Shown here piece after piece: positions 45,798 through 55,368 of a stretch of 64,000 nt of DNA. How positions within the stretch are numbered: position 1 is the stretch's first letter; every line of letters begins with the position of its first letter. The DNA lies in the NCBI GenBank assembly GCA_009693235.1, contig SHXR01000003.1, positions 1 to 64,000 on the forward strand, read 5' to 3'. The translations under genes were made by a program, and so were the position numbers. This DNA is from Betaproteobacteria bacterium. Lineage in GTDB: Bacteria > Pseudomonadota > Gammaproteobacteria > Burkholderiales > SG8-39. The notes below the pieces were generated by a model, which was given only the letters and a program-made list of their open reading frames with translations, had not been told where the DNA came from and searched no databases.

Positions 45798-46757
45798 TCA
45801 GTCCGCCCGCACGCCGGAATCCCGCACCACCTTCGCCCATCGCGTGAGTTCCGCTTGGATGAGCGCGCCAAACGCTTCAGGATTTGAAGTGCCGACCGTC
45901 TCGACGCCGAGCGTCGCAAATCGGTCTTTCACCTCCGGCTGTTCCAGTGCCTTGGTCATCTCCGCGCTCAGCCGATCAATGATTGCTTTCGGCGTCTTGG
46001 CCGGAACAACGAGGCCTTGCCAGTCGCGCACATCGAAGCCGGTGTAGCCGAATTCCGCCAGTGTCGGTACGTCGGGTAGCGCAGGCATGCGCTCCGGGCT
46101 GCCGGTCGCCAACGGGCGGATCTTGCCGGCGCGAATCTGGGCAATCACAGCGGCCCCACTGGTACTCAGTATCTCGACTTGATTGCCGAGCAGTGCGGTG
46201 GTCGCCGCGACACCGCCTTTGTAGAGGATATGGCGAATGTCGGTCCCGGTGCGTGCCTTGAATACTTCAGCGAACAAGTGTGTGGGCGCTGCATTACCCG
46301 ATGACGCGTAGGCAAGGTGCGCAGGCTGTGCTTTGGCAGACGCGACCAGCGCAGCGATCGAGCGATGCGGCGAATCGGCATTGACGGCCAACATCAGCGA
46401 GCCTTGCGTTGTCTGGCGAACCGGAGCGAGATCGCGTGCCGTATCGTAGGGAAGTTGCGCGACGATCGCTGGGTCCACCGCGTGGGAAAAGGTCATCGTG
46501 CCAAGGGTGTAACCATCCGGTGCGGCTTTCGCGACGGCGCCCATTGCGATGGCACCGGCCCCGTCTGGTCGGTTGTCGACCACGATTTTCTGGCCGAGGG
46601 CAGCGCTGAGTCGTTCGCCCCAAATCCTTGCAACCACATCGGGCGACGCACCCGCGGGCGAATGGGTAATGATACGGATTGGTTTGTTCGGATAGTCGGG
46701 CGCTTGGGCGGACGCGGCGCATTGAAAAAGCACAATACCCAGCGCAGATACTGACAT
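45798..46757 (-). CDS. Bug family (TctC) periplasmic substrate-binding protein
   Basis: Signal MSVSALGIVLFQCAASA ends at AQA, then YPNKPIRIITHSPAGASPD, VDNRPDGAGAIAMG, AAPDGYTLGTMTF and HILYKGGVAATTALLG. I use the ATG at 46757. By comparison with the paralogue at 46888-47867 the protein should start seven residues earlier, where an ATA (46778) stands six bases after GGAG. The two Bug genes are close paralogues in tandem on the minus strand. Confidence 0.9.
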   Translation of the reverse strand: MSVSALGIVLFQCAASAQAPDYPNKPIRIITHSPAGASPDVVARIWGERLSAALGQKIVVDNRPDGAGAIAMGAVAKAAPDGYTLGTMTFSHAVDPAIVAQLPYDTARDLAPVRQTTQGSLMLAVNADSPHRSIAALVASAKAQPAHLAYASSGNAAPTHLFAEVFKARTGTDIRHILYKGGVAATTALLGNQVEILSTSGAAVIAQIRAGKIRPLATGSPERMPALPDVPTLAEFGYTGFDVRDWQGLVVPAKTPKAIIDRLSAEMTKALEQPEVKDRFATLGVETVGTSNPEAFGALIQAELTRWAKVVRDSGVRAD

Positions 46758-46887
46758 GGCAGCGAACCGGATTGTTATCGGTGTCTCCTTCTTTATTGTC
46801 TCCCCCAACGAAGTAAAGCACGGAATGCGGCCGATGGTCGGATGACCTGGTCGATCGCGCCCGGGCGCAGCGCGAAGGGAATCGACC

Positions 46888-47867
46888 TCAGTCCGCGCGC
46901 ATGCCTGCTTCACGTGCAGTCTTGGTCCATCGCGTGACCTCCGACTGGATCAGCGCACCAAAGACTTCAGGGTTCGAATCGACGACTGGTTCCACGCCGT
47001 TGCGTTCGAGGCGGGTCTTAATCTCGGGCTGCGCCATGGCCTTTGCGATCTCCGCGGCAAGACGATCGATGATGAAGCGCGGGGTTTTTGATGGCGCGAC
47101 GATGCCTTGCCAATCGCGCACATCGAAGCCGTTTAAGCCTAGTTCGTCGAGCGTCGTACCTTAGGGAGCACCAGCGCGCGTTGCGGGCTGGCGGTGGCGA
47201 GGGCACGCAGCTTTCCGGCACGAATGTGCGCAACCGCGGCAATCCCGCTGGTGCTCAACAGATCGACTTGTTGGCCAAGAAGGGAGGCCGCAGCCGGGAC
47301 TGCGCCCTTGTACGGGATGTGCCGGATATCGGTTCCGGTGCGGGCCTTGAACAATTCGCCGAACAGATGAAGCGGTGTTGCATTACCTGCCGATGCGTAG
47401 TTGAGCCGTCCCGGCTGCGCTTTGGCCGCGGCGATGAGCTTGGACACCGATTGCCAGGGCGAATCGGCGCCCACGACCAAAAATAGCGGGCCTTGGGTTG
47501 TTTGCCGCACCGGAGCGAGATCAAGGGCCGTGTCGTACGGCATTCGTGCGACGAGGGCTGGTGCGACGGCATGCGACATGGTGATCGTGCCGAGCGTGTA
47601 ACCGTCGGGCGGCGCTTTTGCTACTGCGGCGAGCGCGATCGTGCCGCTCGCCCCGGACCGGTTCTTGACGATGACCGAATGCCCCGTCGCGGCACCGATG
47701 CGCTCGCCCAGAATTCTCGCGTTGATATCAGGCGACGATCCGGGTGCCGCGTGCGTAATGATGCGAATCGGTTTGGTCGGATAGTCGGGTGTCTGGGCGA
47801 GCGCGGCCGATTGGAAGAGCACAATGCCCAGCCCGAAGACTGATTTCGCAGTGAACCGAATTTTCAT
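46888..47867 (-). pseudogene. Bug family substrate-binding protein, frameshifted paralogue
   Basis: ATG preceded by GGGAGAGG, start MKIRFTAKSVFGLGIVLFQS. It contains YPTKPIRIITHAAPGSSPD, VKNRSGASGTIALA and HIPYKGAVPAAASLLG. At about 47158 one base is missing; LVLPK then joins VTTLDELGLNGFDVRDWQG as in the neighbouring paralogue, and the total is about 326 residues, ending TAREAGMRAD. Tandem duplicate of the gene at 45798. Confidence 0.88.
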
Positions 47868-47896
47868 CGGAACCTCTCCCGTATGAACCGCGGATA

Positions 47897-47935
47897 GCCG
47901 AAGTAAAGCGGCGAAATAAAGCAGCGAAGTAAAAC
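47897..47935 (-). repeat. three 13-bp tandem repeats upstream of Bug gene
   Basis: On the plus strand gccgaagtaaagc, ggcgaaataaagc and agcgaagtaaaac follow one another upstream of the Bug start at 47867. A single matching unit, cgaagtaaagcacgga (46809-46824), lies at the equivalent place upstream of the paralogous Bug gene, so the leader was duplicated with the gene and later amplified here. Confidence 0.7.
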
Positions 47936-47961
47936 ACGGAACCGATCGAGCATGCTCCGTG
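47931..47961 (-). terminator. possible asnS terminator
   Basis: On the minus strand, six bases after the asnS stop, CACGGA and TCCGTG form a 6-bp stem with a 15-base loop, followed by TTTTAC. The loop is long and the T-run short, and the arms overlap the repeated leader, so support is weak. Confidence 0.3.
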
Positions 47962-47966
47962 CGCTG

Positions 47967-49367
47967 CTAGTACTTCGCGCTCCCCGGCGTCCGTGGAAAC
48001 GGAATAGCATCCCGCACATTCGACAGCCCGGTCGCGTAAGCCACCGTTCGTTCGAATCCAAGGCCGAAGCCTGTATGCGGCACCGAGCCGTATCGGCGCA
48101 AATCGCGATACCAGCTGTAATGATCGCGATCGAGGCCGCTTTCGGCCATGCGTGCATCGAGAATATCGAGCCGTTCTTCGCGTTGACTGCCGCCGATGAT
48201 CTCGCCGATGCCGGGGGCCAGCACGTCCATCGCGGCCACCGTTTTGTCATCATCGTTCAGGCGCATGTAGAACGCCTTGATCGCTTTCGGATAATTCATC
48301 ACGATTACCGGGCGACCGACATGCTTCTCGGTGAGGTAGCGCTCGTGTTCGGACTGCATATCGATGCCCCAATGCACCGGGTAGTCGAATTTCTGCTTCG
48401 AGCGTTCGAGGATCGCGATGGCCTCCGTGTAGTCCATGCGCACGAATTCTTTGTCGACGATGCCTTGAAGCTTCGCCACGATGCCCTTTTCGATGCGCTC
48501 ATCGAAGAAAGCCATGTCCTCCGGACGCTCATTCAACAGCGTCTTGAAAATATGCTTCAAGAGGGCTTCGGCAAGACTCGCGTCATCGGCCAGATCGGCG
48601 AATGCGATCTCCGGTTCGATCATCCAGAATTCCGCGAGGTGGCGGCTGGTGTTCGAATTCTCTGCGCGGAACGTCGGGCCGAACGTATAGACCTTCGACA
48701 TCGCCAGACAGTACGTTTCTACATTGAGTTGCCCGGACACGGTAAGAAACGTTTCGCGCCCGAAGAAATCCTGCGAGAAATCTATTTTGCCGGCGGGCGT
48801 GCGCGGCAGATTGGCGAGATCGAGAGTCGAGACGCGAAATAGCGCCCCCGCACCTTCTGCGTCGGAGGCGGTGATGATCGGCGTGTTGACCCAGAAGAAT
48901 CCGTTGTCATCGAAGAACCGATGGATGGCTTTGGCAATCGTGTGGCGCACCCGCGTGGCAGCCCCGATCACATTGGTGCGTGGCCGCAGATGTGCGACCT
49001 CGCGCAGAAATTCCAGCGTGTGCGGCTTCGGTTGAATCGGATAGGTGTCGGGATCATCGACCAAGCCGACGACTTTCACCGCGCTCGCCTGCATCTCGAA
49101 TGGCTGCCCTTTGGTTGGCGAGGGGACGATCATGCCGGTCGCCTCCAGCGAACATCCTGCGGTGAGATGCAGCACGCCGTCGGTATAGTTCAGGAGCGTA
49201 TTCGGTGCGACCACTTGCACCGGATGAAATGACGATCCATCCGAGACGCTCACGAATGAAAAGCCCGCCTTGGAATCGCGACGCGTGCGGACCCAGCCGC
49301 GCACGGTCACGGGTGTGTCGGTAGGGGCCTTGCCGGCCAAGACTTCAGCGCAGGTCAATATGGTCAT
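47967..49367 (-). CDS. asnS: asparagine-tRNA ligase
   Basis: 466 residues, class IIb aminoacyl-tRNA synthetase. The N-terminal OB fold shows [20 protein letters not shown]. Motif 1 lies near the [18 protein letters not shown] segment, motif 2 is [20 protein letters not shown] and motif 3 is [16 protein letters not shown]. The long insert with [10 protein letters not shown] and the ending [12 protein letters not shown] are AsnS features. It charges tRNA-Asn in the cytoplasm. This is the only clear housekeeping gene in the window. Flanked by a toxin-antitoxin pair upstream and a Bug gene downstream. Confidence 0.97.
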   Translation of the reverse strand: MTILTCAEVLAGKAPTDTPVTVRGWVRTRRDSKAGFSFVSVSDGSSFHPVQVVAPNTLLNYTDGVLHLTAGCSLEATGMIVPSPTKGQPFEMQASAVKVVGLVDDPDTYPIQPKPHTLEFLREVAHLRPRTNVIGAATRVRHTIAKAIHRFFDDNGFFWVNTPIITASDAEGAGALFRVSTLDLANLPRTPAGKIDFSQDFFGRETFLTVSGQLNVETYCLAMSKVYTFGPTFRAENSNTSRHLAEFWMIEPEIAFADLADDASLAEALLKHIFKTLLNERPEDMAFFDERIEKGIVAKLQGIVDKEFVRMDYTEAIAILERSKQKFDYPVHWGIDMQSEHERYLTEKHVGRPVIVMNYPKAIKAFYMRLNDDDKTVAAMDVLAPGIGEIIGGSQREERLDILDARMAESGLDRDHYSWYRDLRRYGSVPHTGFGLGFERTVAYATGLSNVRDAIPFPRTPGSAKY

Positions 49368-49405
49368 GGGTATCTCTCATGTTGCGTCCAGTGCGCGACG
49401 TTTCC

Positions 49406-49792
49406 TCACCACATGGTTCGGACCGGATACTGTCGAATCAGTGCATCGGGGGTGAGAATAACCAAACCGTCGACAATAGCCTGACAGACCAGGATACGAT
49501 CGAATGGGTCCCGATGCGGATTGGGGAGCGATGCGAGTTGAACGGTGGCCGCTTCGGTAATAGGAAGTGCATCGATACGATGCGCGAGACGTTGCGCGGG
49601 GATGAACTCTTGTGGTGGCACAGGTAGCGGGAGTTTGCCGAGCTGATGTTTAACGGTAATTTCCCAGGCCGATGCGGCGCTCAGAAAAATCTCGTTGTCC
49701 GCATCGCGAAACAGGGTTCGACACGTTTCGCTCAATGCCGGGCTTTCCGCCGCTATCCAAAGAAACGTGCAGGTATCGAGCAGAATTTTCAA
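49406..49792 (-). CDS. PIN domain toxin (VapC-like)
   Basis: 128 residues. The PIN fold's acidic residues are in KILLDTCTFLW (Asp 6), SAASAWEITVKHQLGKL (Glu near 44) and DPFDRILVCQAI with the later LTPD. RNA-cleaving toxin, usually held inactive by the partner antitoxin. Its start overlaps the antitoxin stop by four bases, the usual arrangement for such pairs. Confidence 0.9.
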   Translation of the reverse strand: MKILLDTCTFLWIAAESPALSETCRTLFRDADNEIFLSAASAWEITVKHQLGKLPLPVPPQEFIPAQRLAHRIDALPITEAATVQLASLPNPHRDPFDRILVCQAIVDGLVILTPDALIRQYPVRTMW

Positions 49793-50034
49793 ACCGGGCC
49801 GGCTTCAAACGTTTTGAGCATGTCTTCCGGCAGCGGTTCGAAAAAACTTTCCGGCACCGAAAATTCCGCTTTGGCCAAGCCGATCGGGCGCGGCTTGCTC
49901 GCTTGTCGTGGCAACGCGCGCAATTCCGCGACCGGGACATTCCGCTTGCAAATCAACAGACTTTCGCCCGGTCGCAACTTGGCGAGGTACTTGGAAAGCT
50001 GGGTTTTAGCTTCGTGAATATTGATTGAAATCAT
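49789..50034 (-). CDS. Phd/YefM-type antitoxin
   Basis: 81 residues: ISINIHEAKTQLSKYLAKLR is the N-terminal DNA-binding part of Phd/YefM antitoxins, followed by GESLLICKRNVPVAELRALP. The C-terminal half, up to LKTFEAGPV, should bind the PIN toxin. It represses its own promoter, which is expected just upstream of 50034. The stop overlaps the toxin ATG. Confidence 0.9.
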   Translation of the reverse strand: MISINIHEAKTQLSKYLAKLRPGESLLICKRNVPVAELRALPRQASKPRPIGLAKAEFSVPESFFEPLPEDMLKTFEAGPV

Positions 50035-50118
50035 GGTTTTAATCTAGCCTATGAACATGACTAAGTCAAGGGCGGCGCGCGGCGCAGTGACGGGTGAAGG
50101 GTGAAAGGAATCGCCCCG

Positions 50119-50907
50119 CTATTCGCGGTAGCTGGGGTCGATCCGATCGAGCTTGCGCAGTAGGGCGGGCCATTCGAGTACGCCAAACGGGCGGCGCGTT
50201 CCGGGTTGATAGTTGAGATAAGTCTTCGCCACGATATCGGCGGGGACCAGATGCAATTCGCTGTTGCAGGCCATCGCGGCAAGCTGCGTTCGGCAAGATA
50301 GCTCCAGCCGATGCATGGCATTGAACGCTTCGGGAACGGTTCGCCCGACCGTGAGGAGCCCGTGATTACGCATGATCATCGCGTTGTTGTCACCGAGATC
50401 GCGGACCAGCGCCTCCTGCATCGACATGTCGAGCACAACGCCTTCGTAGTCGTGATAGCTGATCTGTGCGAATCGCATCGAGGTCTGGGTCGCAGGGAGC
50501 AGACCGCATTTCAACATCGATACCGCCATGCCCGGCCACGTATGCGTGTGGATGACGCAACCGATTTCAGGCTTCGCTTCATGAATGGCAGTGTGGATCA
50601 CCACGCCCGCTTGATTGATGCCGTAATTGAGATCCCCGAAATCCGGCCGGGCGAGCACCTTGCCGTGATGGTCAATCTTAACGAGGCTGGATGCGGTGAT
50701 TTCCTCGTACAACATGCCGTACGCATTGATGAGGAGGGCGTTGTCATCGCCCGGCACGCGCGCCGAAATATGATTGGCGATCATGTCCGACATGCCGTAA
50801 TGCGCGATCAGGCGATAACAGGCCGCCAGATCGACGCGGGCCTGCCACTCCGCCTCCGAGCAGGCCTTTTTCATCGATTGCAGCGGCATGTGGGAAAGGT
50901 CGGTCAT
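50119..50907 (-). CDS. class II aldolase/adducin family protein
   Basis: 262 residues. Zinc ligands are HTHTW in GCVIHTHTWPGMAVS and His in MIMRNHGLLTVG; ANHISARVPG and INAYGMLYEEITASSLVKID complete the family pattern. The catalytic Glu seen in fuculose aldolase is not obvious at the expected place. The usual roles are aldol cleavage or decarboxylation of sugar acids. It lies 31 bases downstream of the dienelactone hydrolase on the same strand. Confidence 0.9.
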   Translation of the reverse strand: MTDLSHMPLQSMKKACSEAEWQARVDLAACYRLIAHYGMSDMIANHISARVPGDDNALLINAYGMLYEEITASSLVKIDHHGKVLARPDFGDLNYGINQAGVVIHTAIHEAKPEIGCVIHTHTWPGMAVSMLKCGLLPATQTSMRFAQISYHDYEGVVLDMSMQEALVRDLGDNNAMIMRNHGLLTVGRTVPEAFNAMHRLELSCRTQLAAMACNSELHLVPADIVAKTYLNYQPGTRRPFGVLEWPALLRKLDRIDPSYRE

Positions 50908-50938
50908 CGTAGGCTCCGGTTAGGTGCGGGCGGCGGGT

Positions 50939-51679
50939 TCAATGCAGATTGCGGCGGAGCAAAGCGAACAGCCGCTCCCAATGCCGTTCGGCTGCGGGCT
51001 TGTTGTATTTTTGCCGCTGCGGAAAGGCAAAGCCGTGACCGACGCCTGGGTAGACTTCGATCGTGGCGCGCGTGCCGGCTGTTTTCAACGCGGCGCGGAG
51101 TTGTTCGATCTGCGCGGGCGGTGTGAGTTCGTCGGTTTCACCGAATGCGAAATACGCTTCGCCTTTGATCTTGCCGACATGCAGATGTGGGCTATCGGGT
51201 TTATCGGTGGCAAGCGACACACCGTAATAAGACGCGATGGCGGCGAAACGCTCCGGATAGTGATAACCGGCCACCGAGACGAACGGGCCGCTCATGCAGT
51301 AGCCCACCGCCCCGAGTGCTCCTTTGCGGATGTAGGGTTGCTTGTCGATGAAAGCGAGCAGATCACCGGTATCGTCGGCAATGGCTTGATTCGAGAGCGA
51401 GTGCATCAGCGAGTACATGCGCTTGCGTTCGGCGCTATCGGCGATGAATGTTTCGGGTGAGAGCACCGTGCCGTGACCATGCCGGTAATACAAATTCGGC
51501 AAGAGCACGCAATAGCCGACGGTCGCAATACGGCGCACCATGTCAAGCAGCTCTTCGCGAATGCCGGGCGCGTCCATGTAGAAAATGATGCCCGGCCATG
51601 GGCCATCCTTTTCCGGGCGGCAGATGAAGGTATCGACGCTGCCTGCGCGGGTGGGGATATTGGTTTGCAGTTCAATCAT
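50939..51679 (-). CDS. dienelactone hydrolase family protein
   Basis: 246 residues with a strong AAGGAG site before the ATG at 51679. The nucleophile is Cys in GAVGYCMSGPF, the acid is in FGETDELTPP and the His is in GVGHGFAFP, as in dienelactone hydrolases that open lactones in chlorocatechol breakdown. It begins MIELQTNIPTRAGSVDTF with no signal. First gene of a pair with the aldolase. Confidence 0.9.
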   Translation of the reverse strand: MIELQTNIPTRAGSVDTFICRPEKDGPWPGIIFYMDAPGIREELLDMVRRIATVGYCVLLPNLYYRHGHGTVLSPETFIADSAERKRMYSLMHSLSNQAIADDTGDLLAFIDKQPYIRKGALGAVGYCMSGPFVSVAGYHYPERFAAIASYYGVSLATDKPDSPHLHVGKIKGEAYFAFGETDELTPPAQIEQLRAALKTAGTRATIEVYPGVGHGFAFPQRQKYNKPAAERHWERLFALLRRNLH

Positions 51680-51807
51680 TGCGCACTCCTTGCAATGGGT
51701 GGGCGGCGAATTCGGGCCGGCGCGGGTTCGGTCCATCATTTTACTTCGGGTTTCTCCGGGCGTCTGGATAGGCCCGCTCAATCCGTTCGGGTCATAAGCC
51801 CAATTCG

Positions 51808-52860
51808 ATGGATGGATTAAATGGTGATGGGATGCAGAACGAATGCGATCGGATCAACATGCTTGACACGGCATCGCGTTCGCGCGCTGGGGCGGGTCCG
51901 TGGATCGCTTCCGGCCTGATTGCCCTCGCTGGCGTGAACACATCCCACCTGCTTGCCCAGACCTATCCGAACAAACCGGTTCGCATGATCGTCGCATCAC
52001 CGGCAGGCAGCGTGCCCGATACCCTGGCGCGATCGCTTGGTCTGCCGATCGGCGAAGCGTTCGGTCATCCAGTGGTCGTTGAGAACCGGCCCGGCGCCAA
52101 TGGCAACATCGGCATGGAAGCCTGTGCTCGTGCAACACCCGACGGCTACACGATCTGCATGGCAAGCGGGGCGATCATTACGCTTAACCCGTTCGCGTAC
52201 GCGAAGATACCGTTCGAGGTTGAAGACCTGGTGCCGGTCGTGCATGTCGTGAATTTCGATCAGGCCATCGCGGTCGCGATGAGTCTGCCGGTCAACAACA
52301 TCCGTGAATTGATCGACTATGCGAGGGCGAAGCCCGGTGCGCTCAGCTGGGCCTCGCTTGGGAATGGCAGCACCGCCCATCTCTACCTGGAATGGCTGCA
52401 ATCGAAGTCCGGGGTGCGCATCGTGCATGTGCCGTATAAGAGCTCGCCGCAGGCGCTCCAATCTGTTGCGACCGTCGAGACGCACATCACGACGCTCACG
52501 CCTACCCTTTTCGCACCGTTCGTGGCTTCGGGAAAGATCAAAGTGTTGGCGGTGGTCAGTGGTTCCGCACGAACACCCACCATGCCCAATGTGCCCACGT
52601 TCGCCGAACAGGGCTACGATCTCTATTTTCGCAACTGGGCGGCCTTCTACTATCAGAAGGGCGTTGCTGCGGAGCCGGTCAGGCGATGGAATGCCGAAGT
52701 GAATCGTGTGATCACCGATCCCGCCTTCGTGCAGCGTTTTCTCACCACGCTTGGCGTCTCTCCTGCCGGTGGAACGCCCGAGGCGCTGGCGGCCTTTGCG
52801 AAGAAGAGCCGCGTGACGGGCGCGGAATTGGCGAAGATAGCAAATCTAAAATTCGATTAA
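51808..52860 (+). CDS. Bug family (TctC) periplasmic substrate-binding protein
   Basis: Up to 350 residues. The probable signal peptide is the stretch GPWIASGLIALAGVNTS to LLAQ; starts at 51832 or 51859 are equally possible. The mature part shows YPNKPVRMIVASPAGSVPD, VENRPGANGNIGM, ATPDGYTICMASG and HVPYKSSPQALQSV. Intact. It is followed by a maleate-isomerase-like gene and a second Bug gene on the same strand. Confidence 0.92.
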   Translation: MDGLNGDGMQNECDRINMLDTASRSRAGAGPWIASGLIALAGVNTSHLLAQTYPNKPVRMIVASPAGSVPDTLARSLGLPIGEAFGHPVVVENRPGANGNIGMEACARATPDGYTICMASGAIITLNPFAYAKIPFEVEDLVPVVHVVNFDQAIAVAMSLPVNNIRELIDYARAKPGALSWASLGNGSTAHLYLEWLQSKSGVRIVHVPYKSSPQALQSVATVETHITTLTPTLFAPFVASGKIKVLAVVSGSARTPTMPNVPTFAEQGYDLYFRNWAAFYYQKGVAAEPVRRWNAEVNRVITDPAFVQRFLTTLGVSPAGGTPEALAAFAKKSRVTGAELAKIANLKFD

Positions 52861-52889
52861 CGCGCACGCATCGGCGAGGAACATACGCA

Positions 52890-53593
52890 ATGTCAACCTG
52901 GGATCATAAGATCGGCATCATCGTGCCCTCCTGGAATACCGTGATGGAGTACGAAATGCAGCGCATGGCCGGCGGCGTGATGTCGGTGCACACCGAGCGC
53001 GTCCGGCACACGCGGACACTGAAGAGAATCTCGCCTGGATGAGTACGCAGACCCCGCTTGCCGCCGAACTGCTCTCGTATGCCAAGGTCGATACGATTTG
53101 CTACGGCTGCACCGGCAGCGGTTTTCTTAAAACGCCTGCAGCGGACCAACAGCTCGCCGCAGATCTTGAGGCGCGCACCGGCATTCCAAGTTTGACGACC
53201 TCTGCGTCGGTGGCCGATGCGTTGCGCGCGTTAGGTGCGAAACGCATCAGTGTCGCCTCGCCCTATGAGCCGTGGCTCAATGAGAAGCTCCGCGTCTATT
53301 TGACCGCGGCCGGTTTCGAGATCCTCGCCTTGCAGGGCTTGGGCACGCAGGCGCATGCGACCATCAGCACGGAGCGGGTCCGGGTGCTCGCGGCGGAAGT
53401 CGTGCGACCGGAAACGGAGGCGATCTTTATCAGCTGCTCGAATTTCCGCACGCTCGATATCATCGAGTCAATCGAACAATCGCTTGGCAAGCCAGTCGTA
53501 ACGAGTAACCAGGCGTCGATGTGGAAGAGCTTGCGACGCCTCGGCGATAGGCGGGTGATCGCAAACGCCGGACGTCTCTTTAAGGAAGCCTAA
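52890..53593 (+). pseudogene. maleate isomerase-like protein (Asp/Glu racemase superfamily), frameshifted
   Basis: Frame one begins MSTWDHKIGIIVPSWNTVM and runs to VRHT; frame two continues DTEENLAWMSTQTPLAAELL and TICYGCTGSGFLKTPAAD, IFISCSNFRTLDIIE. One base is missing near 53013. The corrected protein has about 234 residues. The two Cys (CYGCTGSG and ISCSNF) are the active-site Cys of maleate cis-trans isomerase, which converts maleate to fumarate. It lies between two Bug genes, which makes a dicarboxylate role plausible. Confidence 0.85.
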
Positions 53594-54603
53594 TGCGCAC
53601 CGCATACTGTTCTCGCCGGCATCAACGCGTTCGAAAATTCGCGGGCAACGTTGTCTTCTGCATTGCCAGCCTGTGTTCGGCAGCAGGAGTGATCGCCCAG
53701 ACGCAAGACTATCCAACCAAACCGGTGCGCATTATCGTGCCGTTCCCGGCGGGTGGGACCACCGACATCATCGCGCGCGCGATCGGGCAGAAGCTGTCGG
53801 ATGAATGGAAGCAGCCGGTGCTCATCGACAACCGGCCTGGCGGCGGGGCCAACATCGGTGCCGAGCTCGCGGCCAAGTCGGCGCCGGATGGCAGCACGTT
53901 GTTTGTCGCCTCAACGGCTCATAGCATCAACGCCACGTTGTATGCGAAGCTTGCCTACGATCCAATCAAGGATTTCTCGCCGATTACCTTGATGGCGGTG
54001 ACGGCTTCGGTGCTGGTCGTGCATCCCTCGGTGCCGATCAATGACCTCAAGGAATTGATTGCGTTGCTCAAGCAGCGTCCGGGCAACTTGAACTACGCAT
54101 CTGCCGGCAACGGCAGCCTGCCGCATCTGGCCGGCGAAATGTTCAAGTCGATGACCGCGACCAACATCGTGCATATCCCCTATAAGGGCGATCCGCAGGC
54201 GATGAATGATTTGCTGGGTGGACAGGTGTCTCTGACCTTTGCCACGGCGCCGCAAGCCGTCCCGCATATCAAGGCGGGCAAGCTGAAGGTGCTTGGCGTC
54301 AGCACCGCGCAACGGATCCCCGCACTGCCCGATGTGCCAACGATGGCCGAAGCAGGACTGCCCGGTTTCGAGGCCAGCAACTTCCATGGTCTAGTCGGTC
54401 CGGCCGGCTTGGTGCCAGCGATCGTCGACAAAATCAATGCCGCGGTGGTGCGCATCGTGCGTGAGCCCGCGATGAGCAAGTATCTTAGCGATCAGGGTGC
54501 CGATCCGGTGACCAATACGCCCGCTGAATACGCCGCCAAGATCAAAGAAGAAGTCGCGACCTGGGCGAAGGTAGTGCGCTCGTCGGGCGCGAAGATCGAC
54601 TGA
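53593..54603 (+). CDS. Bug family (TctC) periplasmic substrate-binding protein
   Basis: 336 residues; the ATG overlaps the maleate-isomerase stop (TAATG). Signal to CSAAGVIAQ, then YPTKPVRIIVPFPAGGTTD, IDNRPGGGANIGAELA, SAPDGSTLFVAST and HIPYKGDPQAMNDLLGG. Intact. Translational coupling suggests it shares a substrate with the isomerase. Confidence 0.93.
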   Translation: MRTAYCSRRHQRVRKFAGNVVFCIASLCSAAGVIAQTQDYPTKPVRIIVPFPAGGTTDIIARAIGQKLSDEWKQPVLIDNRPGGGANIGAELAAKSAPDGSTLFVASTAHSINATLYAKLAYDPIKDFSPITLMAVTASVLVVHPSVPINDLKELIALLKQRPGNLNYASAGNGSLPHLAGEMFKSMTATNIVHIPYKGDPQAMNDLLGGQVSLTFATAPQAVPHIKAGKLKVLGVSTAQRIPALPDVPTMAEAGLPGFEASNFHGLVGPAGLVPAIVDKINAAVVRIVREPAMSKYLSDQGADPVTNTPAEYAAKIKEEVATWAKVVRSSGAKID

Positions 54604-54614
54604 CGATTGCATCA

Positions 54615-55313
54615 TCAAGTACGTAGCTTGTCGAGAATCGCCAACGTCTTGCCGACCGAGAACTCGTAGGTCTTCGCATCGAAGGTCTTCGGATTGTCGT
54701 TGAACATATAGCCGTGTTGCACGCCCGGAAAAATATGTAGCTCCACGTTTGCGATCGTGGCGGTCGCTTGGCGATAGGCCTCCAACACCGGTGGTGGGGC
54801 CGCGTGATCCTGGTCGCCCCAGATGATGCACACCGGTTTCTTTAATCCTTCGAGCGCGCCGATGTAATCCAGCATCTGTGTGCCATGACACGAAATGCCG
54901 GCATCATAGCCAAGGCGTGCGGGGCCAAGCAACGCATAGGGGCCGCCGAAGCAATAGCCGATCGCCGCCACTTTGCTGTTGCAGAGAGCGTGTTTCTTCA
55001 CGAGCGCGAGGGTGTCGGCCATGTCTGCTTCGCCCTTTTTGATCACATCAAGGCGCGGCTGCCCGCGCGCTGTGGTGCGGGAATCGTCGCGCGCCAACGG
55101 CCCGGGAACGGTCCGCCAGAACAAATCGGGCGCGGCGGCGAGAAACCCGTGCGCGGCGAATTCATCGGCCATGGCGCGCAGTTCCTTCGTCACGCCATGG
55201 ATCGCGGAGGCGAGCACGATCGCGGGCACCTTCTTGCTGCCCTCGGGGACAACGACGTAACAGTCAAAAGAACCGCCGCCTGATGAGGTAATCCGAATAT
55301 CCGTTCGTTGCAT
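54615..55313 (-). CDS. dienelactone hydrolase family protein
   Basis: 232 residues: IGYCFGGPYALLGPARLG (Cys nucleophile), IIWGDQDHAAPP (Asp) and FPGVQHGYMFN (His). It has no signal. It is the second dienelactone-hydrolase-type gene within 4 kb, and lies convergent to the Bug gene at 53593. It may open a lactone upstream of maleylacetate or a related intermediate, but the substrate is unknown. Confidence 0.9.
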   Translation of the reverse strand: MQRTDIRITSSGGGSFDCYVVVPEGSKKVPAIVLASAIHGVTKELRAMADEFAAHGFLAAAPDLFWRTVPGPLARDDSRTTARGQPRLDVIKKGEADMADTLALVKKHALCNSKVAAIGYCFGGPYALLGPARLGYDAGISCHGTQMLDYIGALEGLKKPVCIIWGDQDHAAPPPVLEAYRQATATIANVELHIFPGVQHGYMFNDNPKTFDAKTYEFSVGKTLAILDKLRT

Positions 55314-55368
55314 GAAAATCTCCTCGATCGAATGGTAGGTAGAGTATCAGGCTAGGCGCGTGGCCACT

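Noticed and set aside
47952-48842. 296-residue plus-strand frame
   Set aside because: Antisense to asnS, which is unambiguous.
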